From positions 35,848 to 99,847 of the forward strand of contig MTND01000022.1 in assembly GCA_002010305.1 (NCBI GenBank): a stretch of DNA of 64,000 nucleotides. Reading direction: 5' to 3'. Position numbers and translations under genes: made by a program. Under the pieces are notes generated by a model. That model did no database searches. It worked only from the letters and a program-made list of their open reading frames with translations, and was not told the DNA's origin. This document shows, piece by piece, positions 34,829-44,796 of the stretch. This stretch comes from Archaeoglobi archaeon JdFR-42. GTDB lineage: Archaea; Halobacteriota; Archaeoglobi; Archaeoglobales; JdFR-42. How positions within the stretch are numbered: position 1 is the first letter of the stretch; each line of letters starts with the position of its first letter.

Positions 34829-35797
34829 ATGAAAAAGAGGAATTATTACATTCTCTCGGATGGAAAACTTAGACGAAAAGAGAATACTCTCTATTTCGTG
34901 AGTGAAAAAGGAGAAAAACCGATCCCTATAAACTCAGTGTATTCTATATATGCTAAGGGCTCACTATCGATAACATCAAAAGCCCTTGCTTTGCTGTCAA
35001 AGGAAGGCGTCTGTATTCACTTTTTTAACAGATATGGTTTTTATGAGGGTAGTTATTACCCACGAGAGAATTTGATTTCAGGAGAGGTCGTTGTAAGGCA
35101 GGCTGAGCATTATCTTGATAATACCAAAAGATTTTTTCTTGCGAAGGCATTTGTCGAGGGTGCCATTCTAAATATGGAGAAAATTCTTGCTGGGTATGGA
35201 CTAGATACATCAGAACTTATCTCTGCCCTTCAGAGCTTAGCGAGTGCAGAGTCGGTTCAAGAGATAATGGGAAGCGAAGCATTCGCTAAAAATACCTACT
35301 ACTCTTTTTTCGATACTATTTTGAAAAGGTTTGAGTTCAAAGCTAGGATGAAAAGACCTCCGGGAAACGAAATAAACGCATTGATAAGTTTTGGAAATTC
35401 TATGCTGTATTCTGCGATTATTTCAGAACTGTATCATACTCAGCTACATCCGGCCATAAGCTTTCTTCATGAGCCTGCCGAAAGGAGGTTTAGCCTATCC
35501 TTAGATATCGCTGAGATCTTCAAGCCAATTATTGTTGACAGATTAATCTTTAATTTGGTAAATAAAGGCATAATTAAAGAGAATGACTTTGATAGATCTC
35601 TTAATGGTATCTTGCTGAATGATACTGGCAGAAAGAAATTTGTTAAGGCTTTCAATGAGAGAATGGAGTCAACCATAAAACACAGGCAGCTTAAGAGAAA
35701 AGTCTCATATCAACGACTTATACGCTTAGAATGCTACAAACTTGTCAAGCATATCCTAGGAGTTGAGAAATTCAGACCCTTCGTCATGTGGTGGTAA
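34829..35797 (+). CDS. cas1: CRISPR integrase Cas1 (type I-B)
   Basis: 322 residues, family length. N-terminal beta domain, then a helical domain with the metal-binding [20 protein letters not shown] segment near residues 216-235 and GNSMLYS near 190. GAGGTGAT precedes ATG. Integrates spacers together with Cas2. The stop abuts the cas2 start. Confidence 0.97.
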   Translation: MKKRNYYILSDGKLRRKENTLYFVSEKGEKPIPINSVYSIYAKGSLSITSKALALLSKEGVCIHFFNRYGFYEGSYYPRENLISGEVVVRQAEHYLDNTKRFFLAKAFVEGAILNMEKILAGYGLDTSELISALQSLASAESVQEIMGSEAFAKNTYYSFFDTILKRFEFKARMKRPPGNEINALISFGNSMLYSAIISELYHTQLHPAISFLHEPAERRFSLSLDIAEIFKPIIVDRLIFNLVNKGIIKENDFDRSLNGILLNDTGRKKFVKAFNERMESTIKHRQLKRKVSYQRLIRLECYKLVKHILGVEKFRPFVMWW

Positions 35798-35798
35798 A

Positions 35799-36062
35799 AT
35801 GTATGTGATCATAGCTTATGATGTAGGAGTCAATAGAGTAAATCATGTGAAGAAATTTCTCAGAAAGTATTTGAACTGGATTCAAAATTCGTTATTTGAA
35901 GGAGAGCTGAGTGAAGCGGATCTGGTTGAGATTAAGATGGGACTTAAGGATATAATCGATGAAGAAGAGGATATGATAGTGGTTTACAGATTCAGAGCAA
36001 AAAATACCATGAAGAGGGAAGTCTTGGGTTTTGAAAAAAGCAGTATGGATGAAATATTATAG
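35799..36062 (+). CDS. cas2: CRISPR-associated Cas2
   Basis: 87 residues with the family N-terminus MYVIIAYDVG and a metal-binding Asp, then the ferredoxin-like fold ending in DMIVVYRFR. It starts 1 base after cas1. It forms the Cas1-Cas2 integration complex. Confidence 0.95.
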   Translation: MYVIIAYDVGVNRVNHVKKFLRKYLNWIQNSLFEGELSEADLVEIKMGLKDIIDEEEDMIVVYRFRAKNTMKREVLGFEKSSMDEIL

Positions 36063-36135
36063 TCTTTTGCAGTTGGAACATTTACTATGAATGCATAGTA
36101 ACTTTTAAAATCCATTAAAAGATAACTGATTGTGT

Positions 36136-36375
36136 ATGTCAATTGTAAAAGTAACCAGAAACTCCCAGATCACTATCCCGAAGGAAATCCGGAAAAAAGT
36201 TGGAATTAAAGAAGGAGACAGGGTGGAAATTACAGTCGAAGGGAATAGAGTTTTGATTCGAAAGATCGAGATGGAAGATATAACTGATTTCCTCCCAAGG
36301 AATTTTGAAGAGACGATTGCGAAAACCAAGAAGGATTCGAGGGATAGGTTGAGGGAGCTTGGCGTGGTTCTATGA
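36136..36375 (+). CDS. AbrB/MazE-like antitoxin (VapB type)
   Basis: 79 residues with an N-terminal SpoVT/AbrB swapped-hairpin domain (KVTRNSQITIPKEIRKKVGI, GDRVEITVEGNRVLI) and a helical toxin-binding tail. ATG at 36136 chosen. It overlaps the damaged toxin gene by 4 nt. It seems intact while its toxin is not. Confidence 0.85.
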   Translation: MSIVKVTRNSQITIPKEIRKKVGIKEGDRVEITVEGNRVLIRKIEMEDITDFLPRNFEETIAKTKKDSRDRLRELGVVL

Positions 36376-36770
36376 AGATCAGCCTCGATACCAGTGTTAT
36401 AGTTGAGCTGGAGAGAGGTAGGTCTGTTTGAAGGAGCTTGTTCAGTATGATGTGTTCATAAGCTCTGTGGTAGCTGCTGAAATTTTCACAGGCTCATACC
36501 TCAGGAGAGATAAAAAGAAGGCTACAAGCAAAGCAAGGAAGCTTTTATCCTTTTTTAAAGTTGTTCCCTTGGATTTTAAAATAGCAGAAATTGCTGGAAG
36601 GGTCAATGCCCCATCTAATCTCAAATGGGCAGCCTATTGACTTTGAAGATACGATAACAGCCGCCACATTCATCAAGAAAAGAGGAGATGCTTTGCTCAT
36701 AAAGAATATCAACAATTTCAGCAGAATTCCAGAGAAAGTTATCGACGTTGAAGAGTTTTTCAAAAGATAA
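36372..36770 (+). pseudogene. VapC-type PIN-domain toxin, two frameshifts
   Basis: The PIN domain is spread over three frames: KISLDTSVIVELERG from ATG at 36372 (frame ends at TGA 36429), then KELVQYDVFISSVVAAEIFT (36431-36620), then LISNGQPIDFEDTITAATFI to TAA at 36768. The catalytic acids (Asp in LDTS, Glu in AAEIF, Asp in DFED) are all visible, so decay is recent. Sequencing error cannot be excluded. Confidence 0.8.
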
Positions 36771-36775
36771 AGGCT

Positions 36776-36959
36776 AATTTTTATAGTTTATATAATATTG
36801 AAGTTAACCCAATCAATTATATAACTCGCAGATAATCAAGCTCCCACAGTTCTAGGACTCCATACTTTGTAGAGACCAAACTACCTTCGCTCTTAATATT
36901 GAACTTCGAAGAATTTTCAGTTTTTGCCTTTTTGATTTTAGCTTACTTTTATTCAACAC
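36776..36959. other. Gap between vapC and cas3, possible gene remnant
   Basis: Read leftward, 36800-36930 has an open frame without a start codon (FNIKSEGSLVSTKYGVLELW, then ELDYLRVI). It may be a remnant of a degraded gene. It is not similar to a family that I recognise. Confidence 0.3.
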
Positions 36960-39431
36960 CTATAACATGATATACTTTAGAAGCTCCTCTCCCAAATTTA
37001 ATCCAGAGTCAATTTTATAGTATTCATCTAACTCACTTTTTTTAATGTATTTATAATATTCCAAGTCATGAATGGAGTTCAAATTAAATACTGTATCTTC
37101 TATTTTTCCAGAATATCGTATTTGGACTGTATAATTGTTGATTTCTTTTCTTATTTTTAATATATCTAATTTCCGTTCAAAACCCTTTTTGCTTTCTAGA
37201 ACTTCTTCCATTTTTTTTCTAATTCTCTCAGCAAAATCATCAATTTCAACAAATATTGATATCGTAGGCAATTTCTCTTGAATCAAACTAAATTCAAGCG
37301 TCTCTGAAAAATCTAATTTACTGATTGATTTCAAAAGATTCTCGGAATCGTCATCAGATCCTCTCTCCACCACAATCTCATAATACTTTTTTACTGAGGT
37401 TAAAACAAAGTCCTTTTCTTCAATAGCTTCTCCGAGTTTTTCAATAACATCCTCAGTAGCGTTTATAAGCGTGGAATCATAAATGTATTTATGGAATTTT
37501 TGTCTCTCATCTCTTAGAACAATAACCTTAACTCTACCCTTATCTTTTTCATTATTTCTATTGCACCTACCGGCAGTTTGTACTATGCAATCCAATGGAG
37601 CAAAGTCTCTATAAACAACGTCCGCGCTGATATCAACTCCTGCTTCAACCAACTGAGTAGTTATGATAATTTTTCTCTTCTTCATATTTCCATCTTTGAT
37701 CCTGTTTATTCTTTTCAACCGATAACTCGGAAGAATGTGCGTCGATAAGTTTATCAGCTCAAAATCTGGGAAATTAGCAATACCGTCTTCATCGATTTTA
37801 ATGTCTTTTTTGTCTATTCCATAAAATATAGCGATCTCATCTTTTATGAACTCATATAATTCCTTACAAGAATTTATCGTATTCAAAACAATTAGTATAT
37901 CTTCATCTTCATGTAACACGTTATTCAAAATCTCATTTTTGAACTCGTCAAAATTTTTAACCTCCAAATCAAAATTAAAAACAACTCTATTAAGAGCATT
38001 AAAATACTTTTCTGTGTCTATCATCAACTCTTTGATCTCACCATCTTTAAAAATGAGTGGTTTAGTAGCAGTCATCAAAATAATCCAAGAATTGAAATTA
38101 CTTGCTAAATGTTTTAGAACTCTATTAATCAGTAGCCAATATTTATGTGGAATTGATTGGATTTCATCGAGAATAAGTATGGAGTTGGCAATATTATGGA
38201 ATTTTCTCGCAGCTCTGTTTTTGTTTGTAACCAAGCTGTGGAATAGTTGTATGAACGTAGTTATCACTATTTCTGAGTGCCATCCTTCTGTAAGCAATAG
38301 AGATCTATTGAATTCTTCAATATTTAATTCACCATCTTTGATTTCTTTGTATTCTATATCTGCAAGGTGGTGATGTATCAAAAACAAGTTAGATGGAATT
38401 TCTTTGTATTTTCCATATTTGAATCTCAAAACATCTTCAATAATTTTGGCATTTTGATCGATGATACTGAGAAATGGCAAAGAGTAAATGATCTTAGGAG
38501 TGAAGCCAAGTGTTTCTTTTATTCTTTCCCTCAATTTAAGAGCAAATGATAACCCAGTTAAAGTTTTACCGCATCCTGTAGGCAAGTTTATCGAGAAAAT
38601 TCTTTCGTGAATTAAATCAATATCACTAACTTTTGAAGTTATTTCATTATAGGCATTTTCTCGTAGAATATCCAATTTGGCTTTAGGCTTTCCAAACTTC
38701 ACTTTCTTATACTTATCAACAATGTTGCTTGGTATAGCCCTTCTTTCAGGAGGGCCCCATCTTCCAGAGGCGTCTAATTTGTCCGCATCGAGCAAGATCG
38801 AGTAAAAAAAGAGGGTCAAAAAATAGTATTTTATGTCATCATCTTTAAAACCTTTTTTACAAATTTTTTTAATATCTTTTCGTATTTGTTGTGTTACGTT
38901 TTCTAAGTTTTTGATCTCGTTTAATGTTTTTGATATGTCTGAATAACCTAGCGACCTGTAGATTTCCTCAACTTCAGTCCGATTATTGGAAAATATATCA
39001 CTCAGTTGTTCTTTTACTATCTCTAACTCATTTTTGTCTTTTAGTTTCTCTGCCTCTTCATTCAAGATATCTCTCAAGTTACTATGGTGCTTGTTTATTA
39101 CAATCCATGCAATTATAGGCAAATACCAAAATTCACCAAGTTTTTGAATCTCTGATAGAAAATTCCTAACAACTAAATACCCAACTAAACTCGATAGAAA
39201 GCTGTGTTGAGCATATTGCGTTCTTTTCTCATTTTCTAGCCAGTTTTGGAAATAGGTAGTAGCTTTACCAAAGTCGTGTAATATTCCAATCAAGTGTGCA
39301 ACCTCAGCAAAAATTTCTTTGTCATCTATTGTTTTTGATTCAAGTATTTCTCTAGATAATCTACCTACATTTCCCAAGTGTTCCTTCAATAATTTGTCTG
39401 GATGAGATTTTAATTCAAAAGAATGAGACAT
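36960..39431 (-). CDS. cas3: CRISPR helicase-nuclease Cas3 (type I-B)
   Basis: 823 residues. An N-terminal HD nuclease domain has LIGILHDFGKA near residue 46, and a downstream HSFLSS. The helicase has Walker A LPTGCGKT near residue 280, motif II ILDEIQ near 420 and motif VI TAGRCNRN. It degrades DNA unwound by Cascade. ATG at 39431 is preferred to the track start at 39485. It overlaps cas5 by 17 nt and is the last gene of the effector operon. Confidence 0.96.
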   Translation of the reverse strand: MSHSFELKSHPDKLLKEHLGNVGRLSREILESKTIDDKEIFAEVAHLIGILHDFGKATTYFQNWLENEKRTQYAQHSFLSSLVGYLVVRNFLSEIQKLGEFWYLPIIAWIVINKHHSNLRDILNEEAEKLKDKNELEIVKEQLSDIFSNNRTEVEEIYRSLGYSDISKTLNEIKNLENVTQQIRKDIKKICKKGFKDDDIKYYFLTLFFYSILLDADKLDASGRWGPPERRAIPSNIVDKYKKVKFGKPKAKLDILRENAYNEITSKVSDIDLIHERIFSINLPTGCGKTLTGLSFALKLRERIKETLGFTPKIIYSLPFLSIIDQNAKIIEDVLRFKYGKYKEIPSNLFLIHHHLADIEYKEIKDGELNIEEFNRSLLLTEGWHSEIVITTFIQLFHSLVTNKNRAARKFHNIANSILILDEIQSIPHKYWLLINRVLKHLASNFNSWIILMTATKPLIFKDGEIKELMIDTEKYFNALNRVVFNFDLEVKNFDEFKNEILNNVLHEDEDILIVLNTINSCKELYEFIKDEIAIFYGIDKKDIKIDEDGIANFPDFELINLSTHILPSYRLKRINRIKDGNMKKRKIIITTQLVEAGVDISADVVYRDFAPLDCIVQTAGRCNRNNEKDKGRVKVIVLRDERQKFHKYIYDSTLINATEDVIEKLGEAIEEKDFVLTSVKKYYEIVVERGSDDDSENLLKSISKLDFSETLEFSLIQEKLPTISIFVEIDDFAERIRKKMEEVLESKKGFERKLDILKIRKEINNYTVQIRYSGKIEDTVFNLNSIHDLEYYKYIKKSELDEYYKIDSGLNLGEELLKYIML

Positions 39432-40155
39432 TTTCGTTCCCGACTTCGTAAGCTGTGCCACTTTGAATCTTGATTGGATTGCCATTCACTTCATAAACAA
39501 CATTACAGTACTCAAGGATTTTTCTATCGCTATCCATGAAAAGTGGTATTGTTTCCCGGCCGTATCTTTTCCCTTCTTCTAGAAGTATCTTAATAGAATC
39601 TATTCTAGCTACACTGTGCAACTCTATAGTTTCATCTTTAATTAGGATAGGAGTAGCTAGAAAATCACCTATAAACTCGAAATTTGCAATCATTTCGGTA
39701 ATACCAAGATAAGGTGTATAGATTGTTTGATGATTTTCTAGAAGTCGTTTTAACTTTTCATATAATTCTTTAAGAGTTGAATTTTTGAATCGAACATAAA
39801 TTCTGTATTTAGGATCTTTTACGAATTCGTATGGTGTAGGAGCTTTAACATCTTGATTAAAATATTGTATTTTCAAATTTTTGTAAGAGAATGATTTAGT
39901 CTCATCTGTTTTTACGATGTTTGTTGGGATAACTATTTTCTTAACTGGATTTAAAATTCTAATAGAGTACTCAACATTGTTTCTATTAAATAGAAGATAG
40001 TATGAATCTCTTGGAAGACCAGCCATTGCTGCCAGAAGACCAGCTATTGCCGTTCCTGTTGGAAAAGGATACGTGAGTGGTGATGTCGTAGTTTCAAATC
40101 TCCTAAAATGTGCAAAATCACTCCAAATATTAAAAACTAGTATTCTGTCTTTCAT
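39415..40155 (-). CDS. cas5: Cascade subunit Cas5 (type I-B)
   Basis: 246 residues: RILVFNIWSDFAHFRRFETT at the start, and a glycine-rich FPTGTAIAGLLAAMAG segment near residue 30, both typical of Cas5. It binds the 5' handle of crRNA. It lies 10 bp after cas7. Confidence 0.93.
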   Translation of the reverse strand: MKDRILVFNIWSDFAHFRRFETTTSPLTYPFPTGTAIAGLLAAMAGLPRDSYYLLFNRNNVEYSIRILNPVKKIVIPTNIVKTDETKSFSYKNLKIQYFNQDVKAPTPYEFVKDPKYRIYVRFKNSTLKELYEKLKRLLENHQTIYTPYLGITEMIANFEFIGDFLATPILIKDETIELHSVARIDSIKILLEEGKRYGRETIPLFMDSDRKILEYCNVVYEVNGNPIKIQSGTAYEVGNENVSFF

Positions 40156-40165
40156 GTTACCTTCA

Positions 40166-41197
40166 TTATATTTCTAATTCAATTATTTGGTTGTTATTTA
40201 GTCCCGTCTCTCCTTCAATTTTGTTTTTCAGTGTATCACTGCTCACAACATCTCCATTGATTAAAAAGATTATCCTATCGTCCGTTTTGAGTTCTATTTT
40301 TTCTATTTTGCCTTTGTATTTCTTTAGAATGTTCGTTAACTCTGAAATATCTATTTTCACTTCAGATATGTCTCTTATTTTCTCTTCGTCCGTTTCAGCT
40401 TCTAGTTTAATCATCTTATCTAGGTCACCTATGTGGAAGTTCTCCTTTTTGTACGCAACCCTCATCAAAAACCTCGGCATTTGGCCCGCTTTCGATCTCG
40501 TAATTAAGTTCTTGGTTCCATTCCACATTCCCTCCATTAATATTCTCACATCATTCTCTGTTAATCCTGTTGTTTTTGCTGCATTCTCGTTTATAAGTCC
40601 GTAAAAGCAGATTAGTGAATATGGGAGAATATATTCTTCCCTAAAAGTGAATTGCATACTCTTCTTACCCTCATAATCTGCGGCAAATGCACCAGTCCCC
40701 TGAATATATTTCACATCTACTCGGTGAAGCGATCTACCAAATCTAAATTGTACTGGTCCTGTGAGCGTTATTGAACCCTTCTCTGATTTGTTCTTACCAC
40801 TAATTTTAAGCTCTAATGGGATCACTCCTCCAAAAAGTCTGACATCTATGCATTTTGAGCATATTTCGTTTTTAATTGCCTCTCTCATTTCTGAGAACTT
40901 ACCCTCTTTTTTCAGAAAATCTTTTGCTCTAGTCTTTGCATCATATAGGTATCCTTCCTCATCTCTTACTTCTTTTATGAAAATATCTTGGTTTTTAACT
41001 TGCTCATCACCGCTCTCTATCAACGTCAGGAGGTAGTCTCGTATAGTCCTCTTTAATCTCACATCAGTTACGATATTCACTCCCGTCTCCTCATCGATTC
41101 TCGGTTTATTCTCTTCCATTGGATCTCCATTTGGGTTTGCATATGTTACGTCATACAAAAACACAATTTCAGATCTATTTCCTAGTATTTCGCTCAT
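40166..41197 (-). CDS. cas7: Cascade backbone subunit Cas7 (Csh2 type)
   Basis: 343 residues with the Cas7b N-terminus FLYDVTYANPNGDPMEENKP and a middle region TGPVQFRFGRSLHRV. Several copies coat the crRNA spacer. Its start overlaps the cas8b stop by 4 nt. A full-length, intact protein. Confidence 0.95.
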   Translation of the reverse strand: MSEILGNRSEIVFLYDVTYANPNGDPMEENKPRIDEETGVNIVTDVRLKRTIRDYLLTLIESGDEQVKNQDIFIKEVRDEEGYLYDAKTRAKDFLKKEGKFSEMREAIKNEICSKCIDVRLFGGVIPLELKISGKNKSEKGSITLTGPVQFRFGRSLHRVDVKYIQGTGAFAADYEGKKSMQFTFREEYILPYSLICFYGLINENAAKTTGLTENDVRILMEGMWNGTKNLITRSKAGQMPRFLMRVAYKKENFHIGDLDKMIKLEAETDEEKIRDISEVKIDISELTNILKKYKGKIEKIELKTDDRIIFLINGDVVSSDTLKNKIEGETGLNNNQIIELEI

Positions 41198-43062
41198 TTT
41201 TTATCACCTCCTCTAAAAATTTTACCAAGATTCAAACCAAGAGCAAAATAGTAACTTATTTCGTCGTCTGAAACCGTCCAACCATTTTCATCAGCTTCGA
41301 TAAAGTATTTGGAAATTAATTCTTCAATCTCTGGGTAAGCTGCATCATATGCTCTAAGTTTCTCTATGATTTCTGGTAGAAGCTTTTTAATTTTCCTTTT
41401 GTCTAATTTTAATCCGTGTAATTTTTTCCTAAATGGTGTCGTTCCTCGTTGTGCGTATTGAAGACCAAGAAGGAAGTTTGTCAGCACCCCCTCTAAAAAT
41501 GCTGCTTTTTTATCGGACGAATCAAAAGCGTTTGAAAACTCACTAAAAAATTTCTCTATATTTACATACTTTTCCATAGGGTTTTCCATAAGTTTCACCT
41601 CCTTAAATCTCTCAACTCCAAAATGACTCAAATGGATTAAGTTTAGTTCTAAGAGAAAATTAAACAAATATAGAGACTTTAGAGACAGCAATCTCTCATT
41701 CCATTCATTATTTCTTCTATATTCTTCTCTTATTGCATATATTAAATGCCTAATAAAATATTCTCTATCTATATGCTTTGACTCTAATATATCTCCTAAT
41801 ATGTTCAAGCTAGATTTATCAAAAATTTTCCTATCCTTCTCTCTATGATAGAAAAACTCTCCAATCATTCCTGCCAAGTTAAGTTTTGAAACTGTTTTAC
41901 CATCCCACATACCCTTGCCTTCTCTAAATTCTCCAGACCATTTTTCGCCTAAAATAATTTTTAACTCTCTCTCTTTGAAAATGCTCTTTTGGTTAATATT
42001 ATAAAAAATATCATAAATTTTCTTTATCCAAGAAGGTGGAACTTCCTCGACATACCTTATAATATCAAAAAACTGCTGTTTAGGCTTACAAAAAACAAAA
42101 ATCAAATTTAATACGTCTTCTCTCTCTTTAATAATCTCTAAAATGTCTTCTTCTGCATTAAGTAAACCATCTCTGTAATCGTCGTTTTTTCTACTGAGTT
42201 CTATTTCTGATATAATCTCATCCGATACACCCCTAAAAACAAAACTGGGAATAACGAAATATCGATAACCATAAAGAGTAAATGATAACTGCTTTTCTAG
42301 AAAGTTTTTACCAGCTTCTAGGTCGAGATAACAACCAAAACATATAGGTAACTGCTTCCATGAATTTTGCCTATCAAATTCATAAGCAAAACCAACCTTA
42401 TCGACAGTAAAAATTGCAAACGGTGAAGCTGGCATTACTTCACTCTCTTTACCACAAAATGCACATATTCCACTTCCTTTAGCAATTACACCATGTTTCG
42501 AATATAAATCCTCAGAAGAAGTATTCTTAAAAATTTCTACGAATTCAGGAATCTCTGCAGGATATTTCTCACTTATACCATCTCTCACCTTTATTGTAAG
42601 GAGACAGTTTCTCTTTTCATCTTTATTAAGGTAACTGTATTTTTCTATAACTTTGCTAAAAATTTCTTTTTCATTTTTTTCAATTTTACATTTCAATATT
42701 TCGATTAGGGGGTAATTACTTCCAAATTTCTCGCAATATTGCTTAAACCAGAGTTCCCACTTTTTTATAGTATTCTTTATCGCTTCTTCGTCAGTTTTTC
42801 GAGTAGTAATGACAGACGTTAAAAAAGCATTATATCTTCCATGTCTAAACGGTCTGTATAATATCTTTGAGTTTTTATCTCTTCCGAATGTCTCGATATA
42901 AACGCTATCGAAGAATAGATCATTATCATCCCTTTTTCTAAAAACTATGCAAATCATTTTCTTTGTGTTTGCTAGTTTAGATATTTCTGTTAAAACTTGA
43001 ATGTCATCTAAATCCTTGTTCTCTCGTATATATTGCCCTAACTCTTTAATAGCCCTTAACAT
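41194..43062 (-). CDS. cas8b: Cascade large subunit Cas8b (Csh1 type)
   Basis: 622 residues. Two Cys pairs (CAFCG near residue 203 and CFGC near 243) make a zinc finger as in Cas8b1/Csh1. The C-terminal helical part fits the small-subunit-like region. It recognises the PAM and recruits Cas3. It lies directly after cas6 and before cas7, the usual I-B order. Confidence 0.9.
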   Translation of the reverse strand: MLRAIKELGQYIRENKDLDDIQVLTEISKLANTKKMICIVFRKRDDNDLFFDSVYIETFGRDKNSKILYRPFRHGRYNAFLTSVITTRKTDEEAIKNTIKKWELWFKQYCEKFGSNYPLIEILKCKIEKNEKEIFSKVIEKYSYLNKDEKRNCLLTIKVRDGISEKYPAEIPEFVEIFKNTSSEDLYSKHGVIAKGSGICAFCGKESEVMPASPFAIFTVDKVGFAYEFDRQNSWKQLPICFGCYLDLEAGKNFLEKQLSFTLYGYRYFVIPSFVFRGVSDEIISEIELSRKNDDYRDGLLNAEEDILEIIKEREDVLNLIFVFCKPKQQFFDIIRYVEEVPPSWIKKIYDIFYNINQKSIFKERELKIILGEKWSGEFREGKGMWDGKTVSKLNLAGMIGEFFYHREKDRKIFDKSSLNILGDILESKHIDREYFIRHLIYAIREEYRRNNEWNERLLSLKSLYLFNFLLELNLIHLSHFGVERFKEVKLMENPMEKYVNIEKFFSEFSNAFDSSDKKAAFLEGVLTNFLLGLQYAQRGTTPFRKKLHGLKLDKRKIKKLLPEIIEKLRAYDAAYPEIEELISKYFIEADENGWTVSDDEISYYFALGLNLGKIFRGGDKK

Positions 43063-43063
43063 T

Positions 43064-43792
43064 TCATACCACCTTCACCATCCCAAACCCCATACTGTTT
43101 CTCTCACCAAATCCAGCCTTATATCCAACCTCCAGCAACTCCTTACTACCCTCAGCCTCAAAAACCATCTCAACACAGCGATGATATGTGTTTTTTATCC
43201 TCAATCTCTTGGCTTTTGCTCTCATCACTTTTATTTTGAGCTCATCTTTCTCTGGTTCATGTCCATAAAACGCAGTATATTTCTTAATTAGATTCCTTTT
43301 GAGATTTTCATAGAACTTCGGTGTGTCTGGATAGAGATCCACAATCCTCAGTTTCCCATTCCCATCATCTTGGGCTGTAGTCACGTTAATAGGAGATAAT
43401 GTTACGAACCTCCCTTTTTCTTTAATTTCCTTCTCTTCAAGGACTCTTATTTCAGAAACTATAAACTCTGCACTACCTATTTTCACCTTGGGCTTTTCCA
43501 ATAATCCTTCCACAAGCTTAATTGCTATTTCATCTTTCAGGGTAGAAAAGAAAAAGTGGGCCTGATGGCTTTTAATGATCATCTTTCCCTCTTGTATTCT
43601 AAAACGCCTGTTTGGCACCATAAGCCTACTGAAAGTAAAGAATTTGAAGATACCGGGTTTATGGAGATCAAGGCTTAATGATGGATCTCCTCTCTGGATG
43701 GCTCTGTAAATGAGACTTGCCAAATGATATGAGTGATTTAGATCGATAACAGTCTCTTCGAGAATTGGGTGGAGATTAATCTGCAATCTCAT
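43064..43792 (-). CDS. cas6: CRISPR RNA endonuclease Cas6
   Basis: 242 residues with LNHSYHLASLIYRAI near the N-terminus (His candidates for catalysis) and the C-terminal glycine-rich GFGERNSMGFGMVKV. It cuts pre-crRNA in the repeat to give the ATTGAAA-type handle. First gene of the leftward effector operon, with an AT-rich promoter region at 43793-43830. Confidence 0.95.
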   Translation of the reverse strand: MRLQINLHPILEETVIDLNHSYHLASLIYRAIQRGDPSLSLDLHKPGIFKFFTFSRLMVPNRRFRIQEGKMIIKSHQAHFFFSTLKDEIAIKLVEGLLEKPKVKIGSAEFIVSEIRVLEEKEIKEKGRFVTLSPINVTTAQDDGNGKLRIVDLYPDTPKFYENLKRNLIKKYTAFYGHEPEKDELKIKVMRAKAKRLRIKNTYHRCVEMVFEAEGSKELLEVGYKAGFGERNSMGFGMVKVV

Positions 43793-43974
43793 TTATAAAT
43801 ATTTAAAACATTAATCCATAAAAAAATTTCTACTGTATTATACAGGACCCAAATGAGTATTGATCGGGCCCATTCAATTAATCATCTTGTCAATAGTAAA
43901 AATTCAGGTTTTTGAGGTAGTGTATATAACCTCCTTACCTTTTATCCTTCCTATCCATTTTTCCTATTTTAGGA

Positions 43975-44211
43975 TCATGCCTTTCTATAAGCATCAAGAA
44001 ACTCTTCCCGTTTTATTCCTGCCTGTCTACAGATTACTCGCAGGGTGGAGCCTCTAACTTTATCATGGTTTGGCATGGTCAGAGGTGTTTTGGTACCATC
44101 CGGATTTTCCCTGACCATGGATATGTGGTTTCCCACTCTAACAATTTTGAATCCCAGAGACTCAAGGGCCTTTATGACCTTTCGTTTAGGAGCATCTCTA
44201 GGAAATTTCAT
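43975..44211 (-). CDS. hicA: HicA-like mRNA interferase toxin
   Basis: 78 residues with a double-stranded-RNA-binding-like fold: LGFKIVRVGNHISMVREN contains the catalytic His, followed by HDKVRGSTLRVICRQAGI. It follows its antitoxin directly. An intact copy. Confidence 0.88.
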   Translation of the reverse strand: MKFPRDAPKRKVIKALESLGFKIVRVGNHISMVRENPDGTKTPLTMPNHDKVRGSTLRVICRQAGIKREEFLDAYRKA

Positions 44212-44427
44212 CTATACTATTACCTCTGCGACGAAGGTTTCCACAATCTCATCGGTTTCGAAGACATCTTTTCCAAAGGTCTCTATATGGAACTTAATCG
44301 CAGACTTCACATCCTCCAAAGCCTCTTCGTAGGTCTCTCCCTCTCCCACTACAACTCCCTTCAACCCCAGGGGATATGCTACATATCCCTCTGGATGCTT
44401 TTCAACTATTATCTTCAACTGCCTCAT
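44212..44427 (-). CDS. hicB: HicB-like antitoxin
   Basis: 71 residues from ATG at 44427 (GTG at 44436 possible) with the HicB core PEGYVAYPLGLKGVVVGEGE and TYEEALEDVKSAIKFHI. It abuts hicA. No added DNA-binding domain is seen in this short form. Confidence 0.87.
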   Translation of the reverse strand: MRQLKIIVEKHPEGYVAYPLGLKGVVVGEGETYEEALEDVKSAIKFHIETFGKDVFETDEIVETFVAEVIV

Positions 44428-44432
44428 TCTTC

Positions 44433-44564
44433 TCACTCCCTTGTATTACTCTGCATCTTTTTAAAAGTATTTATCACCTGTTCATAGAAGGCCTCTCTTG
44501 AGGAGATATCTATAACTCCCCTCATCCTGATTTCCCCATCTCTCTGCTCTATTTGTCTGTACAT
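44433..44564 (-). CDS. 43-residue hypothetical protein before hicB
   Basis: ATG to TGA: MYRQIEQRDGEIRMRGVIDI, ending QSNTRE. Its end overlaps the sequence before the hicB start. It may be a small third gene of the hic locus or the tail of a broken gene, since related codons (LGW) lie before the ATG. Confidence 0.35.
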   Translation of the reverse strand: MYRQIEQRDGEIRMRGVIDISSREAFYEQVINTFKKMQSNTRE

Positions 44565-44577
44565 CCAGCCTAAAAAG

Positions 44578-44790
44578 TTATACTTCAACTGTATTTTTCA
44601 GGGCTTCAGAAACAGCTTTGAGTTGTTTATCGTCGAGAGAGGGTAAAAGAATTTCAAGTCCAACAACCTCTCCGTATTTATCGAGATCCATGACTATGTT
44701 ATCAGCTAACGGGTCTGATTCTTCAACCTTTCCCTCTCTTATCCTGATGTACACAGCATTTACTTTTGGATCAAACTCCACTGAAGCCAT
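44578..44790 (-). CDS. DUF2283-family protein, antitoxin-like
   Basis: 70 residues with the DUF2283 pattern EFDPKVNAVYIRIREGKVEE, ADNIVMDLDKYGEVVGLEIL. Proteins of this family are usually paired with a DUF4258 toxin-like gene, and one (frameshifted) lies just upstream. Intact. Confidence 0.85.
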   Translation of the reverse strand: MASVEFDPKVNAVYIRIREGKVEESDPLADNIVMDLDKYGEVVGLEILLPSLDDKQLKAVSEALKNTVEV

Positions 44791-44796
44791 ACCTTT

